Source of the DNA: Branchiostoma floridae | Lineage: Eukaryota; Chordata; Leptocardii; Amphioxiformes; Branchiostomatidae | NCBI RefSeq assembly: GCF_000003815.2 | Contig: NC_049993.1 | Coordinates: 17,059,565-17,123,564 of the forward strand | DNA length: 64,000 bases | Reading direction: 5' to 3' | Shown: one piece after another, positions 48,718 through 56,283 of the stretch | How the letters are laid out: every line of letters begins with the position of its first letter | Position numbering within the stretch: position 1 is the stretch's first letter | The notes under the pieces: generated by a model | Database searches by the model: none | What the model saw: only the letters and a program-made list of their open reading frames with translations | What the model was told of the DNA's origin: nothing | Made by a program: the position numbers and the translations under genes

Positions 48718-51700
48718 AAGTGACGCCAAGTGTTACTACATAAGCTATTTCAAATCTGACTCTGCAATGTATTTTTCAAGGTGAAAGATTTGGAGAATAT
48801 TTCAATGTATTTTTCAAGGTGAAAGATTTGGAGAATATTTCCACCAACAAGGACAAAGACTTCACCACCAGTCAGACCATGATTGCTGTTTCCTGGAACA
48901 GTGTCTTCCCTGATCCATTCGGGGACATTAAAAACTACCAGGTGGCTTTGGGGACATCTTCAGGAGGTATTTAAATATACCTCTTAATTTTTAGCCTCTG
49001 TTTGCCTTTTTGCATCTTGGGTCATCACATCAATTTACTGTCAAAACTACCCAAGAACTGATCATGAGGGGGACACTGGAATCTAGTCTATGTCGACAGC
49101 TAGTCACTTTAGACGGAATTCGTTTTGCTGGCGTCAATGGAAAAATTGTCTATATGAAGTGATCACCAAGAAGTTGCCAAATGAGAAAGGTAGTCTCTGT
49201 GTAAATGCCACATGTATAGGTTTGGCTGTAGCATACTGGTAAATAAAGGTTTCCTAGTTCCAGTTCTGTATCTTGATTTAATGGTGAACTGTGTGATTCT
49301 AGTTCTAATCATTTCCCACGAATAATTTTCTACTCTCTCCATCTGCAGCTAGTGACGTCATTGCCTGGGGAGTGGTGAGGACAACCCCTGACGTCACCAG
49401 GACGTCACTGGACAACCTGTCCCTCCAGACGGGTGTGACGTACTACAGCAGCGTTAGGGCAACCAACCACGCCGGGTTGCACACCACTGTAACATCGGAT
49501 GGCATCAAGGTTACTGTTGTAACGTTTTGTCTGATAAAAGACTGAGTTCTATCATGTCTTGAATGTGGTTATGTTGCAATGAAGTGACTCCTTGTTTGCA
49601 AGTGCGCCATCTATGTGTTAGGTGTGAGCAAATGGATGACTTGTTTCGGAATTGCTCTGAACCTTACTACTATACTACACTGTACCTTGCTTTACGTTTA
49701 TCATTCTGTCATTAATAGTTTTGGGCGCTGATTAACCTTCGTTAACAATTGCTATTCTTACGTAGGTTGACACCATCGCCCCTACAGCAGGCACGGTGTA
49801 CGACTGTCTCGGTCTGCACGACGCGGACTATCAGAACGACAGTCTCACCGTGTGGGCCACGTGGCACGGCTTCTCAGACCTAGAATCTTACATACACCAC
49901 TACGTCTGGTGTGTGGGGTCCTCTCCTGGAGCGGAGGACATTTTATCTTGTAGAGACGTCGGCGTCCAGATTTCTGCTTCTGACAAGCTCACACAAGCTT
50001 TGATAACAGGTACCAAGTACTACTCTACAGTGACAGCTGTTGACGCCGCGGGTCTGCAGTCATCACCAGTGTCCTCAAACGGCATCACTGTGGACTCTAC
50101 TCCGCCTGTTCCTGTCGAGAAGCTCAACTTCGGTCCTAACCTGGTCAACAACCCTTCTTTTGAACAGAACCTTGGAGCAGGTTCTTCATCGTGGAATCTA
50201 TCAGGTAACAAATCATTATCGTCGTAAAGACAATCATTTCAAAAGCTGTCAGTTCCATCGTCACAATCGATTGTCAGATTTAAAGTTTCAGTTTCATCTA
50301 ATAACAGTTTTAGTTGCACTCCGGTCTAAAGACCAAAAAAGTATTTGAATGATTGTGTTAAATCAATAAAAACCTCAAACAGATAATTGCATCTTAAATA
50401 TTGTTAACATCAGTGATTAGCGTGTAGGATGCAATTCAGTCTATAGCAATAATGATTACTTTTTGATTCATAGGAACAGCCGAAGTTGTATCTGCGTCCG
50501 GCTTTGCTACCAAAGATGGACAAAAGTATTTACATCTACACGGCAGTATCTCACAGAGAGTACCGACTCATTCTGACCAGAAGTACCAACTCACCTTCCA
50601 CGCCAGACATGTCGAGAAACTGTCCCTTCCCCTTCAGTCCCAGGAGGGGAAGGTTTCCGCACCAGGTCTGCACAAGACCTTCAAGCTTTACCAACGATTC
50701 GGTACGTTCGGCAGTGGCAGTTCAAACAGTGAAGCGGCTCAAAACTGGCACCAGCACATCTACTACTTCACATCGACCGGTTCTGAGTCTGAAGTCACGT
50801 TCAGCTCTGTAGGTAGGGCCGGAATGGTGCTAGACCAGATCAGTGTACGGCTTGTGAACGTCAGTACGCAGCGAGAGTCGGACGGAGAGAGCGCCTCAGG
50901 ACTGGTACACGTGCACACCAGCACGGCTGCGGACTGGCACGTGATTCAGGCGAGCTGGGGCATGGAAGATCTGGAGAGTCCGATTTTCAAGTACGAGTGG
51001 GCAATTGGAACAGTAAAAGGTATCTTATGGCGCCTTCTTAACAAATTCATGTGTGTCTAAATTTGTCTATAAGTGTGCGTTAACTACCCGTGTGTGTGTA
51101 TGTGTGCTCGTGTTCATGCACATGCTGCAATAATTGGAAAAAAACAGTATAACCTTAAATTTTATGGATTTTAAAGTAACGTATATCTATCCTTTCGCTC
51201 TTTGCCTTACAATGTTGTTCTTATTCTTAAGTGTTTACAGTCGGACTTTTATAAAAAGGCAATGTTACTTTCCTCAAACAAGTAATCAACCTTTAAAGAT
51301 GGGGCAACCTTTACTGTTTGACTTCAAATACTTTTTTTGTTATTACCAATAACTGTGATTTGGAACAAAACATCGTCAACTACATGTTTGCTTGGTATAT
51401 TTCATTTAAAAAAACTACCCAGGCCTTCGTCTAGTATTTCTTAAACATTTGTTTTCTTTTTATAACTACTTACAGGAGGGACCCAATTGCAGGACTTTAA
51501 GTCGGTTGGCCGCAGCACGTCTGCTCGGAACGAGGGTCTCCATCTGCAGCACGGCAGCTCTGTTCACGTGACCGTGGTGGCCTCCAACGCCGCGGAACTG
51601 AGGACTGTGGTGTACTCAGAACCTGCCGTAGTGGACCTGACTCCTCCGGTCATCAGTAACATACAGGTGAGACCACAATTCAGAACCTGCCGTGGTGGAC

Positions 51701-53926
51701 CTGACTCCTCCGGTCATCAGTAACATACAGGTGAGACCACAATTCAGAACCTGCCGTGGTGGACCTGACTCCTCCGGTCATCAGTAACATACAGGTGAGA
51801 CCACAATTCAGAACCTGCCGTGGTGGACCTGACTCCTCCGGTCATCAGTAACATACAGGTGAGACCACAATTCAGAACCTGCCGTGGTGGACCTGACTCC
51901 TCCGGTCATCAGTAACATACAGGTGAGACCACAATTCAGAACCTGCCGTAGTGGACCTGACTCCTCCGGTCATCAGGAACATACAGGTGAGACCACATTT
52001 CAGAACCTGACGCCTCCGGTCATCAGTAACATACAAGTGAGACTACATTTCAGAATCTGTCGTGGTGGGCTTTGCATTTCAAACTTGAGTTCCATCTTGA
52101 CAAAATGTTGTTTGTCGTGGGTATAACTATAAAATATTCATGTTCTGTTTTGTCGTTAAAGGATGGTGTTAAAGATGACGACATTAGTTACCAAACCAAT
52201 GAAACATTTGCTGCAAGCTGGGAAGTTTCAGACAAGGAGAGCGGCGTGAGTTGGTGTGAGTGGGGGCAAGGTAGATTCTGTTACACGATATACAGCCAAT
52301 AATAGTTAGTAAACTCTTTGGCATTGCTCATTATGTTGGCATATACACAACCGAGCAAGCATCGTTATGTTGTTACTATCAATAATTATAGAGCTTTTTT
52401 ACTAAAACTGTTTTTCATACCCGATTCTTTAAAAGATTTTATGCTCTGGCGTGTCACTCTGACTTATTTTGTGCATAGAACATCCCTTCCCCACAGCTAT
52501 GTTAGAATAGAATAGAATAGAATAGAATAGAATAAGAAGAAATCGAATAGAGTTATAGAATTAAATATAGAAAGGAACAGAAACAAATCTGTTGTAACAT
52601 ACTTTGCTAATTTCATTTCCCTAGGTCTCAGTCCAGGTTCAGCAGAGATCTCACATTACCAGCCCACGGACAGTTTGTCATCCTCATCCAAGAACCTGAC
52701 AGGCCTGATCCACCACGGCCAGACGGTCTACACCACCGTGCGGTGCCACAACCAGGCCGGGCTGGAGTCGCAGACCGTCACAGACGGGGTAACTCTCGTC
52801 ACCAGCCCGCCCGACAGCACGGCTGCCGAGCTCCGTGTGACGTCCCCGTCACAGACTACCTTCCCTGCCGAGTACAGGTACCAGAGTTCGGCGGAACAAC
52901 TTCGCTTCTTCTGGGAAGGATTTAGTGACAAAGCCGGAATAGATCATTATGAGGTACAGTACTGCTGTTGTCCTCATTTCTTGCTGTTTATATCAATACC
53001 TTGTATAGAAGGTTTTCAACGAGTAAGTTGGCAATCTATTCTCCTATGTAGACCTACTAGAATAAACCTACAGAGTAAACAAATGTCTTTCCAAGTCGTC
53101 CTAAATCAATTGTGTTCCTAACGTCTTTTCCATATGCCCAGATTTCCATCAGTGGCCCTAACAACTACACCCACACATGGCTGTCTGCCGGAGGTAACGG
53201 GGAGACGTCAGCCACGCTGTCCGGCCTGGGACTGCAGTCACACCAGACAATACTGTTATACCACTCCGGTCCATACATGTTCTTACTGCATATTTTTCAT
53301 ACATGTATCCCCAGATTTCCATCAGCGGACCCAACAACTACACCCACACTTGGCTGTCCGCCGGATATAACGGAGAGACGTCCGCCACGCTGTCCGGCCT
53401 GGGGCTGGAGTCACACCAGACGTACTCAGTCTTCTGTCGGGCCGTCAACATGGGCGGACTGGTCAGCAACGCGATCTGGACTAACGTTACCATAGAGACG
53501 GAGCAGCCGATGATCAACGGTTTGTTTCTACTCATCTTTTTACAGATTGATAATAGGTGATTTGACGTAAGCGTGAAATACTGTTAAGGCTACCATTTAT
53601 ATTATTGCCACTTGATATCATTGTGTTTATCGTATTTCCTACTTAATCTATTGTTATGTTCAGGTTTTTCAGTTGTCAGCCAATGGCAGCCTCCAGACAT
53701 CCTGCATCTTGATTGGACGGGAAACTTCTTCAGCCAATCAGCGCTCGTTTACGAGGTTTCCTTGGGAACCGTCAGAGGAGGAAGTGACGTCATGCAGTGG
53801 ATGGAAACCACGGAAACGACCATGACTGTAACGGGGGTGGACCACAGCAGGGCACATTACGTCATCATCACTGCTGTCAACAGAGCTGGGCTCTACGTGT
53901 CGCAAGTGCACAGACTGGCAGTTTGA
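22850..53926 (+). CDS. Giant secreted TSP1/EGF/fibronectin-III-like modular protein (copy A)
   Basis: I traced 53 exons (10077 nt, about 3358 aa), all GT-AG and phase-consistent: 22850-23120, 23460-23606, 24095-24205, 24661-24818, 25019-25136, 25430-25559, 25891-26113, 27011-27194, 27756-27949, 28345-28478, 28781-28907, 29178-29386, 29739-29859, 30012-30203, 32882-32962, 33246-33371, 33601-33875, 34148-34283, 34593-34814, 35166-35331, 35593-35873, 36004-36201, 36546-36678, 36998-37181, 37586-37991, 38387-38589, 38843-39074, 39374-39580, 39883-39991, 40402-40518, 40848-41015, 41286-41437, 41786-41902, 43079-43217, 43470-43656, 44108-44319, 44791-44903, 45162-45410, 45591-45812, 46198-46335, 46796-46973, 47359-47509, 47720-47853, 48297-48427, 48819-48966, 49349-49509, 49766-50204, 50474-51019, 51476-51666, 52162-52270, 52625-52953, 53315-53519, 53664-53926. 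No transmembrane segment is seen after the signal peptide, so secretion to the extracellular matrix is inferred. Whether this is one gene or two adjoining ones needs transcript support. Confidence 0.75.
23804..23966. repeat. Imperfect palindrome (foldback) in a copy A intron
   Basis: CATATAGTAAGGTTCTTTAG, then GCACAACCAAGGAGTACTTA, is mirrored by TAAGTACTCCCTGGTTGTGC and AAAGAACCTTACTATATG, with a roughly 70-base loop containing ACCATCATCAGGGTTA and its inverse. It is probably a MITE. Confidence 0.65.
24661..26113 (+). other. Unassigned Cys-containing domain of copy A (exons 4-7)
   Basis: Four exons encode about 210 residues starting LQRIVNGAERDQLEADC and continuing LEVQVTWDSNW, WRLLRRGSALRSGTIRC, a C-x20-C segment, then EFKARVTNGGYVVIKNYDSSDG and a CSVVSSCSSK pair. 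The last part (VTNGGYVVIKNYDSSDGT) has the feel of a beta-sandwich ectodomain that precedes fibronectin-like repeats. I do not recognise the family and assign no function. Confidence 0.45.
27321..27477. mobile_element. Same MITE family (copy 2)
   Basis: It begins TAATCTCCAAGCAGATCCTG and ends AGGATCTTGGAGATTA, with the inner GACAAAGGAGTGTAG/CTACACTCCTTTGCC inverted pair. It lies in a copy A intron (27195-27755). Confidence 0.7.
30259..32500. mobile_element. Composite TIR repeat (copy 2) in a copy A intron
   Basis: Left end ATCTTCGCCAAGAAG and right end TTGGCGAAGAGAT are inverted, and the right flank (TGTGTTTGTGGAACTCTAGTT) matches the right flank of copy 1. The internal modules (GATATTTGG, GATAATGGGCCTCCTGGCAA, ATAACTCGAGAAATTG) are the same family. 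It accounts for most of the 2.7-kb intron 30204-32881. Confidence 0.6.
34511..34550. repeat. (GT)20 microsatellite
   Basis: Uninterrupted GT run in a copy A intron, 42 bases before exon 34593-34814. Confidence 0.95.
41916..42731. mobile_element. Non-autonomous TIR element, Harbinger-like
   Basis: The ends are TACCCCCTTCACAAT and its near-complement ATAATGTGAAGGGGGTA, flanked by TTA on both sides (41913-41915 and 42732-42734). The roughly 816-bp interior is GC-rich with repeated CGAACG/CGATCG words and no transposase ORF. It fills most of a copy A intron. Confidence 0.7.
43715..43765. repeat. Near-perfect 23-bp hairpin
   Basis: CACACATTCCCTACTACCGC plus TTG pairs with CAAGCGGAAGTAGGGAATGTGTG across a 5-base loop (GTTAT), with one mismatch. 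It lies 58 bases after exon 43470-43656. It may be the tip of a small foldback element; a structured RNA role is untested. Confidence 0.6.
46444..46700 (-). mobile_element. 5'-truncated LINE fragment with 22-bp target-site duplication
   Basis: Minus-strand ORF LRFAGHCWRKKDEVVHKLLL, WNPNHGNRGRGRPRKSYTKQ, LAEDTGLDLQQLPAAMDD, then a stop and a short (GTAA)n tail. The 22-base direct repeat ATGGTATWTAGTGATTCAAT TA flanks it (46422-46443 and 46701-46722). It lies in a copy A intron, antisense to the gene. Confidence 0.85.
48674..48713. repeat. (AG)n microsatellite
   Basis: AG run in the copy A intron before the duplicated acceptor. Confidence 0.95.
48739..48818 (+). repeat. Short tandem duplication carrying a second splice acceptor
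   Basis: The block ending TTCAATGTATTTTTCAAG followed by GTGAAAGATTTGGAGAATAT occurs twice in a row, about 38 bases apart. Both copies carry an AAG acceptor before GTGAAAGATTTGG. From the upstream acceptor (48781) the frame meets TGA at the end of the repeat; from the downstream acceptor (48819) it stays open. The gene model uses the downstream site. Confidence 0.75.
50117..50905 (+). other. Galactose-binding-like (CBM/DUF642-type) domain in copy A
   Basis: The sequence LNFGPNLVNNPSFEQ, a short W-containing turn, SGFATKDGQKYLHLHGS, a YQLTFHARHV strand and a closing MVLDQISVRLVNVS strand follow the 'NLV.NPSFE ... Y..L ... Y.L.F.AR ... DN/DQI.V' plan of jelly-roll carbohydrate-binding modules and DUF642-like domains. 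It is split across exons 49766-50204 and 50474-51019 and interrupts the fibronectin-like array. The same domain is present in the inverted copy (60417-60962 plus the end of 62339-62527). Carbohydrate binding is family-based inference. Confidence 0.55.
51618..52050 (+). repeat. Minisatellite of an exon 3' end plus splice donor (copy A, 64-bp units)
   Basis: Starting in exon 51476-51666, the sequence ACTCCTCCGGTCATCAGTAA CATACAG followed by GTGAGACCACAATTCAGAAC repeats with a 64-bp period (donor positions 51667, 51731, 51795, 51859, 51923, 51987), and the final unit is 50 bp (donor at 52037). Every unit carries a good CAG/GTGAG donor. Use of any donor after the first would put an in-frame TAA into the message, so only the first is productive. 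Confidence 0.9.
52504..52534. repeat. (AGAAT)n microsatellite
   Basis: Six AGAAT units in a copy A intron. The inverted copy retains a degenerate TATTC run at about 58186-58205, supporting common descent of the introns. Confidence 0.9.
53142..53249 (+). pseudogene. Truncated duplicate of the penultimate exon (copy A)
   Basis: An acceptor-preceded stretch reading ISISGPNNYTHTWLSAG...LQSHQT duplicates the first half of exon 53315-53519. It lacks the rest of the exon and any good donor. Reading on from it enters the true exon in the wrong frame, so it should be skipped. The matching remnant at 57206-57313 shows it was present before the inverted duplication. Confidence 0.7.
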
Positions 53927-54668
53927 AGTTATAGAATGCTGTAACCATGAAAATGGGCTGAAACTCAGTGAGGATCTATTCTCACTGCCCATCACAATGA
54001 TCTGCTCAGGCAATAATTATTAGCAAACAAAGAGTGACTGCATATCTAATATTATTTGTTTTCATTAATCATTTCTACATTTTGATGGAGGTTGGTGGTG
54101 CTATGGGATCGGTCAATTGGATGTGTTTGAGATTTTCCATGCATACAACTTTATTTCCATATATTTGGAACTATTTGAAATGAGTAGATCCAGTGTATAT
54201 TTTACTTGATCCATCTGATACTTGTTGTTCTTTTGCACCTATATTTTACTTTTCCTACAGCGGCTTAAGCTATTTGAGTAGATGTTGATAGTATGATAAC
54301 ACGTAAAGAGGGCCACCGAAAAGGAAATTCGTGCGACATTTCATGTCTACGTAGTGTCTAATTCCTGACGGAACTTATGTTGTGACTAACCAGGTTGTGT
54401 TTGTTAGATTAGACTATGGTTTTTGACAAGAACTACATGTAGATAGGAGACGCGTAGTACACTTTATCCTTCAGGGCGCGATACATTTGTTTATGCTACC
54501 ATGTACAACAGACTATACACACCTTTTAAATATCTAAACACTATGTATTGGGAAAATTCTGTAACTTCGTCTACACATGCTGTAAGAAGATAGAAGGAGC
54601 AGGTATGAGTATAGCTTTTCTATTATCTCCGTAGCTTACTGTATTCAGCCCTAATGGCATGAATATGC

Positions 54669-54674
54669 AATAAA
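54669..54674 (+). promoter_or_regulatory. Polyadenylation signal AATAAA for copy A
   Basis: AATAAA lies about 740 bases after the copy A stop codon. The sequence between, 53927-54668, is AT-rich with no coding potential and is read as the 3' UTR. No other candidate this clean is seen in between. Transcript ends were not available. Confidence 0.5.
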
Positions 54675-56038
54675 CTTCATTGCTATTGTTATTCATAAGT
54701 TGGATTAAACGCGCCAACATAATTGTCATTGCGAATCAAACAGACAAATATTGCGGTTGAGATATTTATATATATTTTTACAGCTGGTGGACTCTGGTTT
54801 TTATGCAATAATATTTTTTTTATCAGGCAGCATTTTCAATCAATGATCGTTGATGGAGTCGAAAATTGTCTTTATCCTAATTACCGAATTTGCACACGTT
54901 TTAAAAACGGCTGTCTTTGTCCGCGTTGTTGATCTTCATGCAGATAATACGATAGCATACGATAGTATCAAAAGCTGGCAGAGGAATGAAGTCGATGTAT
55001 GAGTGTATATAGCTACTGGAGGATCAATTTGGAGATTAGATTGCCCCAAGTTTTTTCCGAAATAATCGAACGTTTGCAAACCATTTTCCCAACTTTCCAC
55101 TCCATTGTTAAAACACATTTTATTTAGTCTGTGTATTTTTGTCAACCCTTGGCACAATATATTTCTTTACTGTTGAAGTCTTGTACAAAATATTCAATGG
55201 CATTAATCAATCAATAGATAGTTTTACAGCTTACATATCAGAATCTAATGATAAAAGTCTTTTGTTTTCATTCTTCATCTTTACAAATACTAGACGACCA
55301 TAAACATATACATCATTAAATAATCTTTTGAAACAACATAGTGATATTTACATTATCCTTTATGGTGCAAATTTTCAAAAAGATCATCGCATGTCCCAAA
55401 GAGAACCTAGCTGCAACACTGCCCTCATTGGAGCAAAAGTAAATATAAAACCTACAATCGTGCTGTACACACAACACTATCTACACAAAGCAACCAATGG
55501 TATCGAGCTACCACCTTGGTGCTACACTTTACAAGAATACTCACAACATGGCATGATTAGAAGTCCAAACATAACAGAGCAATCACTGTGATAGTTATAT
55601 TGCCCAAGCAGATGTCGGTGTGGAAGATAGTAGAGCTTTTTTATTGCCAGACTCCTCTGGCAGTTGGGGTTATCGGCTGTCAGAATGCGTTAAATCTTCC
55701 ACCACGACATCTGCGTGGGAACTGTTGTGAAATAGCGTTCTTTGCCAGCTTGTAGCATATCCTTTAAAAATAAGATAATCCCATTTTGATAGACTTAATC
55801 TTTGGTGATACATCTAGGGCGAAGCCTTGAATGATACTTTGCTCCTTGAGTTGTGTTTTCTTAGGTTGGAATCACGTCATAGCTATTATGTAGCAGACTA
55901 TTGCTGGATTCCAGACTATCATTTTCTCCATCTCCTGCTACCGATAGACGTAGGCAGGTTAGTGTTTCTGGAATAAATCTTGGGCCTCTCCTCTTAATCA
56001 TTTAATGATGTCACGATATCAGCCTGCTGCCTATAGTC
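54675..56038. other. Spacer between the inverted copies
   Basis: AT-rich sequence without supported exons, holding a truncated MITE (54941-55042). TTTATT at 55640-55645 could be the copy B polyadenylation signal on the minus strand. Similarity between the two copies fades soon after their stop codons, so the spacer is not itself a long palindrome. Confidence 0.45.
54941..55042. mobile_element. Same MITE family (copy 3, truncated)
   Basis: It shares GATAGTATCAAAAGCTGGCA and the TTGGAGATTA end with the other two copies but has lost most of one arm. It lies between copies A and B. Confidence 0.55.
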
Positions 56039-56046
56039 CACATTGT

Positions 56047-56201
56047 TAGCCTCCATAGCAGGCTCTCTGGGGCCTTTTTGGCTCATTTTGGACCATTGGC
56101 CCAGCGACCCAGTATAAAAAATGTATTTATGAGCCAAAAAAGTATTCATGAGCCAAAAAAAAAGACAGAAAAGGCCCCAGAGAGCCTGCTGTAGAGGCTA
56201 T
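56047..56201. mobile_element. Foldback element with 8-base target duplication
   Basis: Inverted arms TAGCCTCCATAGCAGGCTCT and CTGGGGCCTTTT versus AAAAGGCCCCAG and AGAGCCTGCTGTAGAGGCTA surround a TGAGCCAAAAAA repeat. CACATTGT flanks both sides (56039-56046 and 56202-56209). An 8-base duplication fits hAT-like transposition. It lies just beyond the 3' end of copy B. Confidence 0.65.
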
Positions 56202-56283
56202 CACATTGTCACAATCTGAACAAAGTCAAAGTCTACTCTTAATTGTAACCAATAGATTTTCAGTCCATGTTTCTGTTCCGGTG

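Larger units (their letters stand above)
27011..50204 (+). other. Array of about 20 fibronectin-III-like 'TPP' modules of copy A
   Basis: The exons encode repeats of about 90-110 residues with a recurrent pattern: W-x-G-F-x-D-x-E-S-G-I then Y-x-W-x-V-G-x-x-P-G-x-x-D, then L-x-x-G-x-x-Y-Y-V-T-V-x-A-x-N-x-A-G-L, then S-D-G-I-x-V-D-x-T-P-P. Clear copies of the final motif include VDSSPPVVQ, VDASPPSVR, VDVTPPVID, IDTTPPSVT, VEASPPLPG, PDTSPPLAG, VDNTPPSTV and MDSTPPTVG. Introns recur at the same places: phase 0 after the D-x-x-Y-Q stretch and phase 1 after the V-G-x-S-x-G stretch, so modules multiplied as exon sets. The fold is inferred from FN3-like strand spacing. One module (exon 46796-46973) carries an extra Cys-rich segment with CEAQSCQGHCTCAPSNQKC. 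Confidence 0.68.
51476..53926 (+). other. C-terminal fibronectin-like modules of copy A (last five exons)
   Basis: Exons 51476-51666, 52162-52270, 52625-52953, 53315-53519 and 53664-53926 encode two and a half FN3-like modules (VVDLTPPVISNIQ, LVTSPPDSTAAELRV, VTIETEQP) and end in the stop codon after VSQVHRLAV. The terminal modules lack a transmembrane helix. Every one of these exons has an inverted counterpart of the same length on the other strand (191, 109, 329, 205 and 263 nt). Confidence 0.75.

Noticed and set aside
51618-52050. CRISPR-like array
   Set aside because: Units are contiguous without unique spacers and carry exon/donor sequence in a eukaryotic gene; it is a minisatellite.
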